Positions 48,186 to 59,519 of a stretch of 64,000 bases of DNA are shown here, one piece after another. Position 1 is the first letter of the stretch; each line of letters opens with the position of its first letter. The notes under the pieces are model-generated. The model was not told the origin of the DNA, ran no database searches, and saw only the letters and a program-made list of their open reading frames with translations. This stretch comes from Cephalotus follicularis (taxonomy: Eukaryota; Streptophyta; Magnoliopsida; Oxalidales; Cephalotaceae), in contig BDDD01000118.1 in assembly GCA_001972305.1 (NCBI GenBank), positions 456,060 to 520,059 of the forward strand. The letters are read 5' to 3'. A program made the translations under genes and the position numbers.

Positions 48186-48213
48186 GGCGCATAACACAAG
48201 TGTGTTATGCGCC
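48186..48213. repeat. Perfect 12-bp inverted repeat, 4-nt loop
   Basis: Arms GGCGCATAACAC (48186-48197) and GTGTTATGCGCC (48202-48213) around AAGT. It lies 11 bp after the AT tract. Confidence 0.93.
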
Positions 48214-49403
48214 GGGCTCATCACTTGCGCTAAGAAGAACAGAAGACAGAGTGTGGGAGAGAAAGCGAGAGAGAGCGGGAGAGATGGCGCTGGAGAGAAG
48301 GACCGGCACCGGGCGAAGCGAAGACGGCCGGAGGACGTGCGGTGATCGCCTCAACCGACGGTAACTCTCTCTTCCTCCTTTCTCTTTCCTTCTTCTTTGC
48401 CAGACCGCCTCTGTCACGCACTGCTGTGCGTTTCGCCACCGGTTAGCATTATGGATGGTGCTGGTCTTCGTCTAGAAGGCTAGCTTTTCCCGTTTTGACC
48501 ACTGTTGAGGCGCCATTCGACCAAAAACGGCCGGATTCGAACTGACGAGTTGACTCAGTGGAGCCAACTCACTGCCGCCTTTCACCACGCGTTTGGCACC
48601 GAGTCTCGGCGAGTTAAGGGCATGGATGTGCTGATATGATGGTTGTGATGCGTTTTACGGTGGTAGCCAGAGTTGTGGTTGACTGTCGAGTCAACTCAGT
48701 GAGTTGGACTCACTGCCGACTGTGACTGGGCGTTTCGGCGCCGATTCACGGTGAGTTACGGGTGGAGACACCTTAAGCCGGCTGTTTGTGACACTTTTGT
48801 GAAGTGGCCAGAATTGTGGATGTTCGACGAGTCAACTCAATGAGTTGACTCACTGTCGGCTGTGACTGCGTGATTCACGGTGAGTCACAGTGAGCCTCCA
48901 ATGGTTTTGAACATATCGTCCGATGTGGAACCTATTTTTGGGTTTCGCCGGAGCTGAATGAGTTGGCTGGAAACTGGCCGAAGCTCCGATGACGGCTGTT
49001 CTTGGTTTCCATGCGTAGAGTGTAACGGAAATGTGTTGTGCATGCACGATAAAGGAAACGATCAAGGATAAACGAAACGATCACGGATAGAGGATTTCTG
49101 AGCTTTACGAGCTCTGTTGCTACGAGGTAGGTTATACTATTGCTTGCATTACATTCATGCATTCTAAATAATTATATGGATTGATGTGTATGAATTGTAC
49201 TTGTATGGATGCATGATTGTATATATATATAATTGCATATGGCATATGATATAAGGGTTCGATATTGAATTAAGAGGATATGAGTTCTTGCCTTCTCTTA
49301 ATTCACGGGCTATGGGATAAACCTTAAAAAGGTCTTTGAACTGTTTTGGACATAGTTCCATTGGTTTACGAACTCTATCACCAACCACATTTTCTATCAA
49401 AAT

Positions 49404-49613
49404 CGTCAACGCTTTATGCTTTCAAAACTAAACCTGTCGACGCTTTCATGTCTTAAACTGAGTAGTCGATGTTTTATACTTATGATTTCTAAAACTGTCG
49501 ACGCTCTTATGAGTTAAACCAAATAGTCGACGCCTTATGCTTTAAAACAAACCGTTGACACTTTATACTTGTGCTTTTTAAAACTGTTGAAGCCCAGGGC
49601 TAAGCATCGACGC
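49404..49613. repeat. TCGA palindrome array in G4, about 30-bp spacing
   Basis: Cores start at 49406, 49437, 49466, 49498, 49527, 49555, 49587 and 49607 (spacing 31, 29, 32, 29, 28, 32, 20). Sites read GTCGACGCTTT or AGTCGACGCC. Confidence 0.85.
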
Positions 49614-49844
49614 TTAATGCCCTATTCAGCCCAAACACACCGTTTTACATGGTTTTCCATCAAAAATGGTTTTATCTTCAACCGGATTCCATAGAAAGCC
49701 TCCCTAAGGCTTTGTAACCTATGGAAATCCTTATGTATCACGTTTGATTTCTAAATCGATGTTCAAGTGAATTTTTAAGGAAAGTACTCAATAAAAGAGT
49801 TTTACGCAAATGGTTTCTAAATGGTTTTCAAAATGGTTAGGATA

Positions 49845-49975
49845 GTTCCATTGGGATATCGAGACACGGATATCTTATTTGGACTTCCTTTCCATTGTTT
49901 TATGGATTTCAGAATGGTCAGGTACTTCCATTGGGACATCTGGGCGCGGATACTCCCATTTGGACTCCCTTTCCA
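49845..49975. repeat. Two copies of a roughly 65-bp unit in G4
   Basis: TTCCATTGGGA, then a GCGGATA-like segment, ATTTGGACT and CCTTTCCAT occur at 49845-49895 and again at 49925-49975. A third partial copy begins near 49355. Confidence 0.75.
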
Positions 49976-50280
49976 TATATTATAACTTCGATAGGGACCA
50001 ACCAAATGATATATGAAAAATTGATTAGAAAATGGATTATGGACACAAAAATGGCCATTAAATATGAAACAAAATGACTCATGATTACAGAAATGACATT
50101 ATATGTTTTGACGGATGTGGATCCCATGAGATCCTTTACAAAATGGTCCCTATTATTTAAAACACACATGATTTTGGGTCACAACTACGGGATGGATTAT
50201 TGATTGTATTGTATGAGACTAACGAGATAACCCATTCCTGACTTTCATTTACATCGTGAATGTCATGAATGTTAGACCAC

Positions 50281-50500
50281 AGTTTATACCACATTGTGAT
50301 CGCGGACCATACAAAAGAGCTTACCTCACCTTGTGGTTGACTATTCTGTACCCGGCTTACCTCACATTGTGATCGCGGACCATACAAAAGAGTTTACCTC
50401 ACATTGTGATTGCGAACCATTAGGTACAAGACTTATCTCACATCGTGGTGCAGGCCATATAAAAGAGTTTACCCCACGTTGTTAGAGGACCAATATGAAT
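50281..50500. repeat. Degenerate tandem repeat in G4
   Basis: TTACCTCACATTGTGATCGC and ACCATACAAAAGAG recur about every 50-100 bp with variation (near 50285, 50325, 50355, 50390, 50430, 50465). Confidence 0.8.
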
Positions 50501-52443
50501 TATGATACGACACCGTGGTCAGTGTTATCTCATTCCTCACACCTCCACGACACCAAAAGTGCGTCGAGGGTGGGATGAACCCTATGGACCGGTTGTCCCT
50601 ATTATTGATATGGATTGTTATATGGATTGTCTGCAGACCTATGGCCTTTTATGTGATTAGGACTAGCCCGATATACCACTGCTTAGGGACAGTTGGTATA
50701 CTGACGACGTCCGTAATTGTCATTTATGCACACGACATGCCAGACATACATTGATATACTGTTACACGCATATCACTATTATACTGTTGCATGCATAGCA
50801 TAGTATACCTACACGACATTATGTCGCTGACCCATTTCCCCTGTATACGGAATGGGTCAAGCTCAGGCACAGGTGATGGACTGCAGTGAGGTAAGCTGAA
50901 AAGGACAGGTTTTCTATAACAGCTTTTGGTAGCCTATTGTATATGGAGTTGCTTGTAATTGGGTTTGCTTATATGAGTTGAATATAAGAGTTGTATAAAA
51001 GGGGACTCATGTTTATGATTAAAATGTATTGAGATATAAGGCTTGTTAAGTATAAGGATTGTGAAACGGAACCCTGTGTATTTGAGACAAATATAAAGAT
51101 GTTATAGTTATGTTTTATTCAGCAATCGACCTGCCGACATGTGGCAGTGCTTATGATATGTGTATTTATGTATTAAACAGGGACAAGCCCATCATTTGAG
51201 GCATTAGAATGATATGATACTGGTTTAGTTGTGATGGCTGAGGGCTGAGCCCATATATATACATAAACTGTTGATTCCTCCTTCGAGAGTGTTGAGATAT
51301 ATAAAATGTGTTTTCCTTTACAGGGGGTTTCGTCCTATAAACGAATACTTCATGCCGAAATTTTGGGGGATTTTAAGAGTTAGTTTTTATTTGATTTGAT
51401 TATTCCGCTGATGTTATATAATGATTCTTCCGCTTATATGACTTTGATTTAAAGTTTTAAATTTGTAGCACTTTTTGGAGTATGAATTATATGATTGAAT
51501 GACTGAAGAGAATGAATATCACGCGTCAGATAGTGGGGGTTTACCCTCGCGGTTCAGGGCGCGACATGCTTGGCCCCGATTGACGTCTAGGATAAGGATA
51601 CGTGTCAACCCTAGATAATACCTCAATGGCTAAAATATCTGATCATTTCTAGGACTTTTGGTAAACTCTCCAAAAATCTAATTTCCAGTCTACCTCAACT
51701 TTGGCCAAAGGTTTCATAAGTCCAAAGTATAATCAGATCATAATCGAGTCAATCACCTTCGCTTAGGTGTGACAATCTTATATTGCGCACTCATTTATAT
51801 TCGTATAGATTCAATCATACCCAAAGACCACCCGATTGCCAGCCCTGCACAAGGACTGGGTAAGGTGGAGATCAAAGCATAACCATCTCCATACAATACA
51901 GAGCAGTTACGAAGGTCTAAGGATCAGACGAGTTTGTGAACTCGCTAAGTGATCAACACTTATACACAACCGCAACAAGTAGGAGTCACTACTGACACGA
52001 GAATAGCGACTATCCAAATAGTGTCTGCTACGCAGGGCCAGTTCAGTGTACACGCTCCCAGCGCTCACCCAGTATTTGCCCTAGTGTCCAACACTTATGG
52101 TAGTGAGAGAATCCATCCTCCAATTCCATGAGCAGGCAACATACGCGCAAGTCTATCCGGTTCACTAATTACCACGAAGTGAACCTATGACTTGGAACTA
52201 ATTCGACATAAGGAATAAGGTAACCAATCTCACAGCCTCCATGCTAGGCATCCAACCTTATGTTAGGGCATCACAAGTGTAAGCACATAAATAATAAACT
52301 ACTTCAATTAAGTTATAAAACAAAAGTGATATAGCCATAACAAATTAGTACATATCATATATATAAGGAATAAGATTGTTTCATACAAGATAAGATATAA
52401 AACGACAACCAATCCAATGGCTTGTTGGTCACTACATCTAACA

Positions 52444-53297
52444 GGTCCCTCTTGCTTTCGATAAACACATGGCTCATCTACATTTTTAATGAAGTCAAAA
52501 ACGTTGACTGCTTCATCAAAACGTATATTCCAGCTACGTGATGCTTGCGTCAGTCCATAAATGGACCGTTCGAGCTTGCACACCATGTGCGGATGCTCAG
52601 CAGATGTAAACCCCTCGGGTTGGGACATGTAGATGTCCTCTTCAAGACGCCCATTTAAGAATATCGTCTTGACATCTGTTTGCCTTATCTCATTATCATA
52701 ATGAGCGGCTATCGTAAGCAAAATTTGAATTATTTTGAGCATGGCAACCGGTGAGAATGTCTCAGTATAATCGATACCATGTCACTGTCTATAGCCATTT
52801 GCCACTAATCGAGCATTGTATGTCTCGAACTTTCTATCTGCGTTCATCTTCTTCTTGAAAATCCATTTGCAGCCAATAGGCACTATGCCTTCGGGTGCTT
52901 CAACCAAATCCCAAACCTGGTTGGAGTATATGGAATCCATTTTGGATTTCGTGGGTCCTAGCCATGCCCTAGATTCAGTGCCCTGCACTGCTTCTTGATA
53001 GCTGGTAGGCTCGTCGTCTTCAACAAACGTTGACCTCATCAGCACCATCAATGAGGAAACCATACCTCTTAGGTGCTAATGGGATCCGGCCTGATCCCCT
53101 CAAAGGAGCTTTGCCTAACTGAGATCCATTCTCAACTTGAGATCCAATCTCAACTGTGTATGTTGAAGGTCCAAACCCTAACTCATCCATTTCCTGTATG
53201 GTTTCTACCTGTGGCAACTCCTTGAGTTCCACCTGACTCCCACTGTTTCCTTCAAGAAGGTATTCCTTCTCTAGGAACACAGCATTTCTCGAAACTA
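52444..53297 (-). pseudogene. Copia A (copy 3) pol fragment, left of element C
   Basis: It reads from the linker before RT (LRGSGRIPLAPKRYGFLIDG) into RT ([44 protein letters not shown]) and stops at 52444, just before the YVDD block, where the A LTR begins. Element C interrupts it at 53298-53302. The same gene continues at 62841. Confidence 0.92.
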
Positions 53298-53424
53298 ATT
53301 TCTGTTGACGATTTAGTCTCAATCCTAGTTTTGATGATAACATATTTGTATTTAACAAGTTTACTTGATGTGCAAGATGTTACAAAGTTGTACAAAAGGC
53401 AAAAACTCATCTGCGGGGCAAAGA

Positions 53425-53953
53425 CATCGACCTTCCAGAAATGACATCGACGTCCGTACAAAAAGACATCGATCCCTTCCAAGAAGACATCGACGTCTTT
53501 AGTGCCAGAAGTTACAGGTCAAATTTTAATGAAGCCATCGATCCCTTCAAGCAAAGACATCGACGTCTGTACACAAGACATCAATCCCTATCAAGAAGAC
53601 ATCGACGTCTTGAGGTGCCAAAGTTACAGGACAATTTCGATTGATGACATCGATGCTTGTTCATGAAGACATTGACATCCATGCAAAGAAGTCGATCCCT
53701 TTCCATAGACATCGAAGCCTTTCTAGATCTATCTGCATTTCCCAGAAAAGACATCGACCCCTACAGAAGAAGTCGATGTGATGCTCAAAGATTCAAATGC
53801 CTGGAGATTTCCTAGAAATGACATCGACGCCTTTAAAAATACATCGACGTCTTTTTAAATGGTTTGACCCCGGAAACATGGAACGGCTAGCTGGCGCACT
53901 TACAATGACTAGTAACAGTCAAAGACATCGACGCCTTTCCAAAGACATCGACG
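53425..53953. repeat. TCGA palindrome array in element C 5' LTR
   Basis: Eighteen cores start at 53427, 53447, 53469, 53490, 53538, 53560, 53581, 53602, 53650, 53672, 53692, 53712, 53754, 53773, 53824, 53844, 53928 and 53948. Short steps are 19-22 bp; three larger ones (42, 84 and roughly 48) are close to multiples of 21. The typical site is AAGACATCGACGTCTT, a 16-bp palindrome with one mismatched pair. The array lies upstream of the TATA box, in U3. Confidence 0.92.
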
Positions 53954-54050
53954 TCTTTATATCAGCAGAGACAAAATTCAAAGTTGCACTAACACATTTT
54001 AAAATCAAAAGCTTCCATGATTTATGCAACGGCTACAAATCTTTTCTGCC

Positions 54051-54058
54051 TATAAAAG
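54051..54058 (+). promoter_or_regulatory. TATA box of element C LTR
   Basis: TATAAAAG lies about 100 bp after the last palindrome of the array and is repeated in the 3' LTR at 62298. Transcription would start about 30 bp downstream. Confidence 0.75.
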
Positions 54059-54589
54059 GAAGACTCAAACCTCAGAAGAAAAAACACTGAACTACATCAA
54101 TTCAACAAGAATTACACAACATCAAGAGAGATATCATATTCAAGCATTCTATTGCAAAAAAGCTCAAAGTGCTCTATAGTGTTCTAAAAGACTTCTAAGC
54201 TTTATCTTTTGAGTTTTTCTGAGTGTTTCACATTGTGATCTGTATTAGCCATATCAAACCTATTTGAGAGGTTATCTTGTAAACACTTTCACAATTACTT
54301 GTAAAAGAGGAGAATCCTCTAAGGTCTTGAGGTCAAGGTCTTGTGATTGAGGTCAATCACGAAATTGTAAGGTGTAACGAATTTCTGCCCTAATCAATTC
54401 GAGATAGTGGAAACTCAAGGAGCTCCCTTGGGAAAAGTGGACGTAGGCAAGAGTTAGCGAAGCACTCTAAATTCGGAGAAGTTTTTCTTTCCTTGACTCT
54501 TTACTTTTAAAGTTTTTAATTTCCCGATATTTACATCAATATTCAATTCACCCCCCCTCTTGTATATTGCAAGAGTGTTTATTTTCAAT

Positions 54590-54600
54590 TGGTATCAGAG
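54590..54600 (+). other. Primer-binding site of element C
   Basis: TGGTATCAGAG, two bases after the LTR end, complementary to initiator Met-tRNA. Confidence 0.95.
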
Positions 54601-54645
54601 AGGTTAATCTTATTTCTTAATTGTTAGAGATTACAAAGATCCTTC

Positions 54646-55719
54646 ATGGAATTGAATATGTCAAACAAGGAAAGTATGTCAATCTCAAAACCTCCATTTT
54701 TCGATGGAAACAACTATAGCCATTGGAAGGAAAAGATGACAATATTTATTCAAGCTCTTGACTTCAACCTATGGGACATCATCATTGACGGCCCGAAACT
54801 TCCTCACATCATCTCGCAAGAAGGTATCAAAACCCTCAAACCGAGAAGCTCATATACGGATGATGATAGAAAGAAGGTACAATTAAATGCTAAAGCTAAA
54901 CATGTTATTATATGTGCTTTAAATTCAAATGAATTCAATAGAGTATCATCATGTGCTACCACAAAAGAGATGTGGGATAGATTAGAGGTTACATATGAAG
55001 GAACCAATCAAGTCAAGGATGCTAAAATAAATATGCTTGTAAGAGAATACGAAATGTTCTCTATGAAGGAAAATGAAAACATTTCCGGTATGTTTGTTAG
55101 ATTTACAAATATTATTAATTCTTTACAATCTTTGAATAAATGCTACACTAATACTGAGATGGTAAGAAAGATACTTAGGTGTCTACCGAAAAGTTGGATG
55201 CCTAAAGTTACGGCTATAGAGGAAGCAAAAGACCTCAACACCTTGCCACTCGAAGAACTTCTTGGATCACTCATGACACATGAAATGACCATCAAAAACC
55301 ATGAGGATGATGAAGAACAAGATAAAAAGAAAAAGAAAGTCATTGCATTTAAGTCTTCCACAACGGACTCAAGTGAAGAAGAAAGTGACGATGAAATGGC
55401 TTTGATCACAAGAAGATTCAAGAAATACCTAGTACTTGAGAAATTTAGTTTAGAAAATACTTCTCTTAAAAAGACCATTAAAGCTCTTAATAGAGAAAAT
55501 GTTAGTTTAAAACAAGAAATAGAATGTCTATCTAATAAGTCATTAGATGATAAGACTATTTCTTTAGAAAGGGAAAATGAGACTCTAAAAGTTGAAATTG
55601 ATGCTCTTAAAAAGACTTTCTCAAAATTTTCAAATAGTAGTGAAAAACTTGATAAGCTCTTAGGTCTTCAAAGATGTGTTTTTAACAAGGCTGGCCTAGG
55701 TTATGATGAGATGAATTAA
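54646..55719 (+). CDS. Element C Gag without its CCHC knuckle
   Basis: An open frame of 357 residues. The N-terminal motif PPFFDGNNYSHWKEKM and the Gag domain (NAKAKHVIICALNSNEF, EMWDRLEVTYEGTNQV, WMPKVTAIEEAKDL) span about residues 18-210. A Lys/Asp-rich linker follows, then a predicted coiled coil (about 270-335) ending FSKFSNSSEKLDKLLG. Compared with the related fragment at 8051-9448, about 130 residues are missing after RRFKKYL, including the canonical CCHC knuckle and an acidic stretch, with no frame change. The protein should still form particles, but its genome-binding ability is doubtful. The start ATG at 54646 is the first after the primer-binding site. Confidence 0.88.
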   Translation: MELNMSNKESMSISKPPFFDGNNYSHWKEKMTIFIQALDFNLWDIIIDGPKLPHIISQEGIKTLKPRSSYTDDDRKKVQLNAKAKHVIICALNSNEFNRVSSCATTKEMWDRLEVTYEGTNQVKDAKINMLVREYEMFSMKENENISGMFVRFTNIINSLQSLNKCYTNTEMVRKILRCLPKSWMPKVTAIEEAKDLNTLPLEELLGSLMTHEMTIKNHEDDEEQDKKKKKVIAFKSSTTDSSEEESDDEMALITRRFKKYLVLEKFSLENTSLKKTIKALNRENVSLKQEIECLSNKSLDDKTISLERENETLKVEIDALKKTFSKFSNSSEKLDKLLGLQRCVFNKAGLGYDEMN

Positions 55720-55982
55720 ACATTTTCAAAAATATCTTGAAAAGAAGGATAATCAAAAGATCTCATCTAGCATAACTTGTAATTATTGCAAAAGATATGG
55801 CACACTACACACACCTTCTATCACAAAAGAAATGACATGCACAAGAGAAATTTGTTATTGAAAAATAAATTGTTAAAATTAAGAACTATATGGGTTCCTA
55901 AAGGAACATTTTTTACTAACCCCCCCGGACCCAAAGCAACTTGGGTACCAAAGTCTTCAACATAAATTCTCATGTTTTATAG
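55720..55982 (+). other. Gag-pol junction remnant with decayed knuckles
   Basis: After the gag stop the sequence still resembles the knuckle array of the 7325-9448 fragment (a CNYCKRYG piece near 55785) but has small indels. The pol frame that follows is shifted relative to gag. The NPPGPKATWVP-like segment corresponds to the linker before the protease. Confidence 0.7.
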
Positions 55983-58900
55983 GTGTCACCAAAGAGAAAT
56001 CGTTGGTACCTCGATAGTGGATGCTCCAAGCATATGACGGGTAATAAACGACTATTTATAACTTGGAAACCAAAAGACGGAGGAAACGTAACCTTTGGAG
56101 ACAATACAAAAGGACAAATTGTTGGAACCGGCTCCATAGGTAACAACGACATTTCCATTTCTAATGTATTGCATGTTAAAGGACTCAAACACAATCTCTT
56201 GAGCATAAGTCAATTATGTGACAAGAATTGTAGAGTTATTTTCGAAAATACTTCATGTAGAGTTGTAGACAACAACAATAATGTTACTAAGTTTATTGGA
56301 CAAAGAGAAGGCAATGTTTATGTTATAAATTTAAATGATCTTCAAAATCAAAATGTAAAATGCCTTGTCTCTTTAAATGAAGATAGTTGGATGTGGCATA
56401 GAAGGCTTAGACATGTGAGTATGAGAACCATTGCAAAAATTTTGAAACATGACTTAGTAAAAGGTCTTCCAAAATTGAGTTTTCAAAAAGATAAATTGTG
56501 TGATGCTTGCCAACAAGGAAAGCAAATAAGAGCAACTTTCAAACCTACCAACTTTGTCGCAACTTCTAGGCCACTCGAACTACTCCATATGGATCTTTTT
56601 GGACCAATAAACATAAGAAGCTTAGGAGGTAAATCTTATGCCTATGTTATTGTTGATGACTACACTAGGTACACATGGGTTTATTTCCTAGCACATAAAA
56701 GTGAAACTTTTACATTCTTTGCCAATTTTTGTAAAATAGTTCAAAAAGAAAAAGGACTTTCAATTTTGAAAATTAGAAGTGACCATGGCAAAGAATTCGA
56801 AAATAATATTTTTGATGATTATTGCATTAAAAATGGTTTTAAACATGAATTTTCAACTCCTAAGACTCCTCAACAAAATGGAGTTGTTGAAAGGAGAAAT
56901 AGAACATTAGAAGAAATGACAAGAACAATGCTTTGCGAAAATGATTTACCAAAGTATTTTTGGGCCGAAGCCACAAGCACCGCATGTTATATTTTGAATA
57001 CAACATCAATAAGGCCTATTCTCAAAAAGGCTCCATACGAGTTATGGAAGGAGAGAAAGCCTAACATTAGTTACTTTCGTGCCTTCGGATGCAAATGCTT
57101 CATTCACAACAATGGAAAAGATCAACTTCGTAAGTTCGACTCGAAAGCGGATGAAGGTATATTTCTTGGCTACTCCCTCTCTAGTAGAGCTTATAGATGT
57201 TTCAATAAACGTACACTACTAGTAGAAGAATCTATGCATGTTGTCTTTGATGAGTTACATGATTCAAGTTCACATATGCATGATAGTATAGAATTTCATG
57301 AACCTTCGGAGGACATAGATGTAGAACCTAAGGATAGCTACCAAAAAGAACTTATAGATAAGACCTACAAGGTAGTTAGAGACCACCCTCATGAAGCCAT
57401 CATTGGTAACATTCAACAAGGCATTAGGACTAGATCTAGTGCAAACACTTGTAACTATGTTGCATTCCTTTCACACTTAGAACCCAAGAACTTTGTGGAA
57501 GCCGAAAAAGATGAAAATTGGATTGTAGCTATGAAAGAAGAGCTAAACCAATTTGAAAGAAACAAAGTTTGGTGTTTAATACCTAGACCAAAGGACCATT
57601 CGGTTATAGGAACTAAATGGGTTTTTAGAAACAAAATGGATAATCAAGGGATCATCATTTGAAACAAGGCTAGACTAGTTTCCCAAGGATACTCACAAGA
57701 AGAAGGTATAGACTATGATGAGACATATGCACTGGTTGCTAGACTAGAATCCATTCGTTTATTACTTGCATTTGCTTGCTTTAATAATTTCAAGTTATAT
57801 CAAATGGATGTGAAAAGTGCCTTTTTAAATGGTTTTATAAAAGAAGAAGTTTATGTTCAACAACCTCAAGGTTTTGAGGACCCTCACTTTCCAAATCATG
57901 TTTTCAAACTAAACAAAGCTTTATATGGACTCAAACAAGTCCCTCGTGCTTGGTATGAGAGATTGACAAAGTTTTTAATTGAAAACGATTTTAAACGAGG
58001 AAATGTTGATATTACTCTATTTACAAAATCTAAAGGTGATGATTTACTTATTGTTCAAATATATGTTGATGATATTATCTTTGGATCTACTAATGACTCT
58101 CTATGCAAGTAATTTTCAAATACCATGAAATCTGAATTTGAAATGAGTCTAATAGGAGAGCTCAACTTCTTTCTCAGACTACAAGTCACACAAAACAAAT
58201 ATGGAATCTTCATCAACCAAACAAAATACATAAAGGATATTCTCAAAAAGTTTGGAATGGAGAAACCCAAAACAAGCAAGACTCCTATGAGCACCTCTAC
58301 AAAGCTTGACAGAGATGAACAAGGTAAAAATGTCGATCAAAAGCTTTATAGAAGTATGATAGGATCTTTATTGTACTTGACTGCAAGTAGACCCGATATT
58401 TTGTTTAGTGTGTGCTTGTGTGCCCGTTTTCAAGCTAATCCAAAAGAATCCCATTTGTTTGCTGTGAAACGTATTTTTAAATATCTTGTATACACACCTA
58501 CATTAGGCTTATGGTATTCCCGAGATTCTAGTTTTGATTTACATTCTTACTCGGATGCCGACTTTGGTGGTTATAAAGTTGACTGCAAAAGCACTAGTGG
58601 CTCATGCCAATACCTAGGGAGCATGCTTATCTCTTGGTTTAGTAAAAAGCAAAATTCAGTTGCTTTATCTACCACCGAAGCTGAATATATTGCTGTAGGT
58701 AGTTGTTGTGCACAAGTCTTATGGCAAAAGCAACAATTGGTTGATTATGGTATATGTGTAAAGGATGTCTCCATTAAATGTGATAATACTAGTAGCATTT
58801 GACTAGCTAAGAACCCAGTTCATCATTCTAGGAAAAAGGACATTGATATTAGATATCACTTCTTAAGAGAACATGTAGAAAATGGTGACATTGTTTTAGA

Positions 58901-59006
58901 GTGTATTCCCACCGAAAAACAAGTGGCGGATATTTTCACAAAACCCTTAGATGAAAATTCTTTTTCTAAGTTTAGAAGAGAATTAGGTTTATGTGAGCTT
59001 GAATGA
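55983..59006 (+). pseudogene. Element C pol: protease, integrase, RT, RNase H
   Basis: One frame from 55983 to the TGA at 59004, broken by three in-frame stops: TGA 57660-57662, TAA 58110-58112 and TGA 58800-58802. In order: protease motif WYLDSGCSKHMTG; integrase zinc-binding region (WHRRLRHVSM, CDACQQGK); integrase core with LHMDLFGP, IRSDHGKEF and VVERRNRTLEEM, all three catalytic acids present; RT with KWVFRNKMDNQG, MDVKSAFLNGFIKEEVY, LNKALYGLKQ and IYVDDIIFGSTND; RNase H with YSDADFGG and STTEAEYIA. The region between 55983 and an upstream start is frame-shifted. Only point lesions separate it from coding capacity, so it is the youngest pol here. Confidence 0.94.
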
Positions 59007-59132
59007 TGTTTATTTGTTTGAATAATGTTTATTTGTTTGAATGATTGATTGCATATTTGATGTGATGATTGTTTCTTAGTTATTGTTCTGTTTTTTTTTT
59101 TTGCTTGTTTTTGTGTTCTGTTTTTACAAAAA

Positions 59133-59362
59133 CGTCGACTCCTTTTCTGGAAAATTCTATGTTTTATGAAAACACGTCGATCTCTTTCACAAAACATCGA
59201 TTTCTTTGTGTTTCCCTGAAACACGTCGACTTCTTTATAAACACGTCGATGCTTTTCAAAACGCACCGTTTTCTGGCTCTTTTTTAAAGAACGCATCGAC
59301 GTCTTTGGAATCACGTCGACGTCTTTAACCCAGAAATCGACTTCTTCATAAAAACGTCGATC
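59133..59362. repeat. TCGA palindrome array between pol and the extra ORF
   Basis: Cores start at 59135, 59177, 59197, 59227, 59247, 59297, 59317, 59337 and 59357; intervals are 42, 20, 30, 20, 50, 20, 20 and 20. Sites read ACGTCGACTTCTTT or CATCGACGTCTTT. This array is internal to the element, outside both LTRs, and ends about 160-210 bp before the extra ORF. Confidence 0.9.
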
Positions 59363-59519
59363 TCATGCTCATATCACACTTTAACCCTATTCAGAGTTTT
59401 TCAGAAATTTTCTACTCTCTCTATTTTTCTTCAAAAATCGTTCTATTTGTTCGAAAACAATCTTCTGAATCCTTCCTCAACATCAAAAACTGTTTTCATT
59501 TCCTCCAATCAAACTGTTT

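Larger units (their letters stand above)
48112..51566 (+). mobile_element. Solo LTR G4 (gypsy-like), 3455 bp
   Basis: TGTAATTCCCTGG at 48112 to GGGCGCGACA ending 51566, flanked by TGCAT (48107-48111) and TGCTT (51567-51571), a target duplication with one change. It interrupts the A LTR exactly where the copy at 20668 reads through (about 21945). No gag or pol is present. It holds an AT tract, a hairpin, a TCGA array with unusual spacing, and tandem repeats. The length is large for an LTR but within the range of plant gypsy elements. Confidence 0.87.
46759..52443 (-). repeat. 5' LTR of copia A (copy 2), split by G4
   Basis: TGATGGATATGG at 46759 to ACATCTAACA ending 52443; about 2.2 kb once solo LTR G4 is set aside, close to the 2140 bp of the other complete A LTR. 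On its right side it runs straight into A-type reverse transcriptase (52444), without polypurine tract or RNase H. Confidence 0.92.
53303..54587 (+). repeat. 5' LTR of element C
   Basis: TGTTGACGATTTAG to TATTTTCA, 1285 bp. It has a clear TATA box at 54051 and, near the 3' end, the GTGGACGTAGGC segment. Confidence 0.96.

Noticed and set aside
48105-51570. CATGC direct repeat as the G4 target duplication
   Set aside because: CATGC occurs at both edges, but using it would leave an element without TG...CA ends. TGCAT/TGCTT with TG...CA ends fits LTR rules and the reading-through copy at 21945 better, despite one mismatch.
53441-53644. Open frames with seven-residue periodicity across the TCGA arrays (also at 53797-54090, 61688-62001, 10029-10532)
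   Set aside because: A 21-bp step is seven codons, so any frame free of stops in one unit stays open. The frames lie in LTRs, occur on both strands and in several frames, and have no protein-like composition.
53425-53953. CRISPR array
   Set aside because: Repeats are about 10-16 bp and imperfect with very short linkers, in a plant nuclear retrotransposon. There is no leader or cas gene.
54590-54600. tRNA gene at the TGGTATCAGAG sites
   Set aside because: Only the short complement of the initiator tRNA 3' end is present, beside an LTR end. No cloverleaf flanks it.
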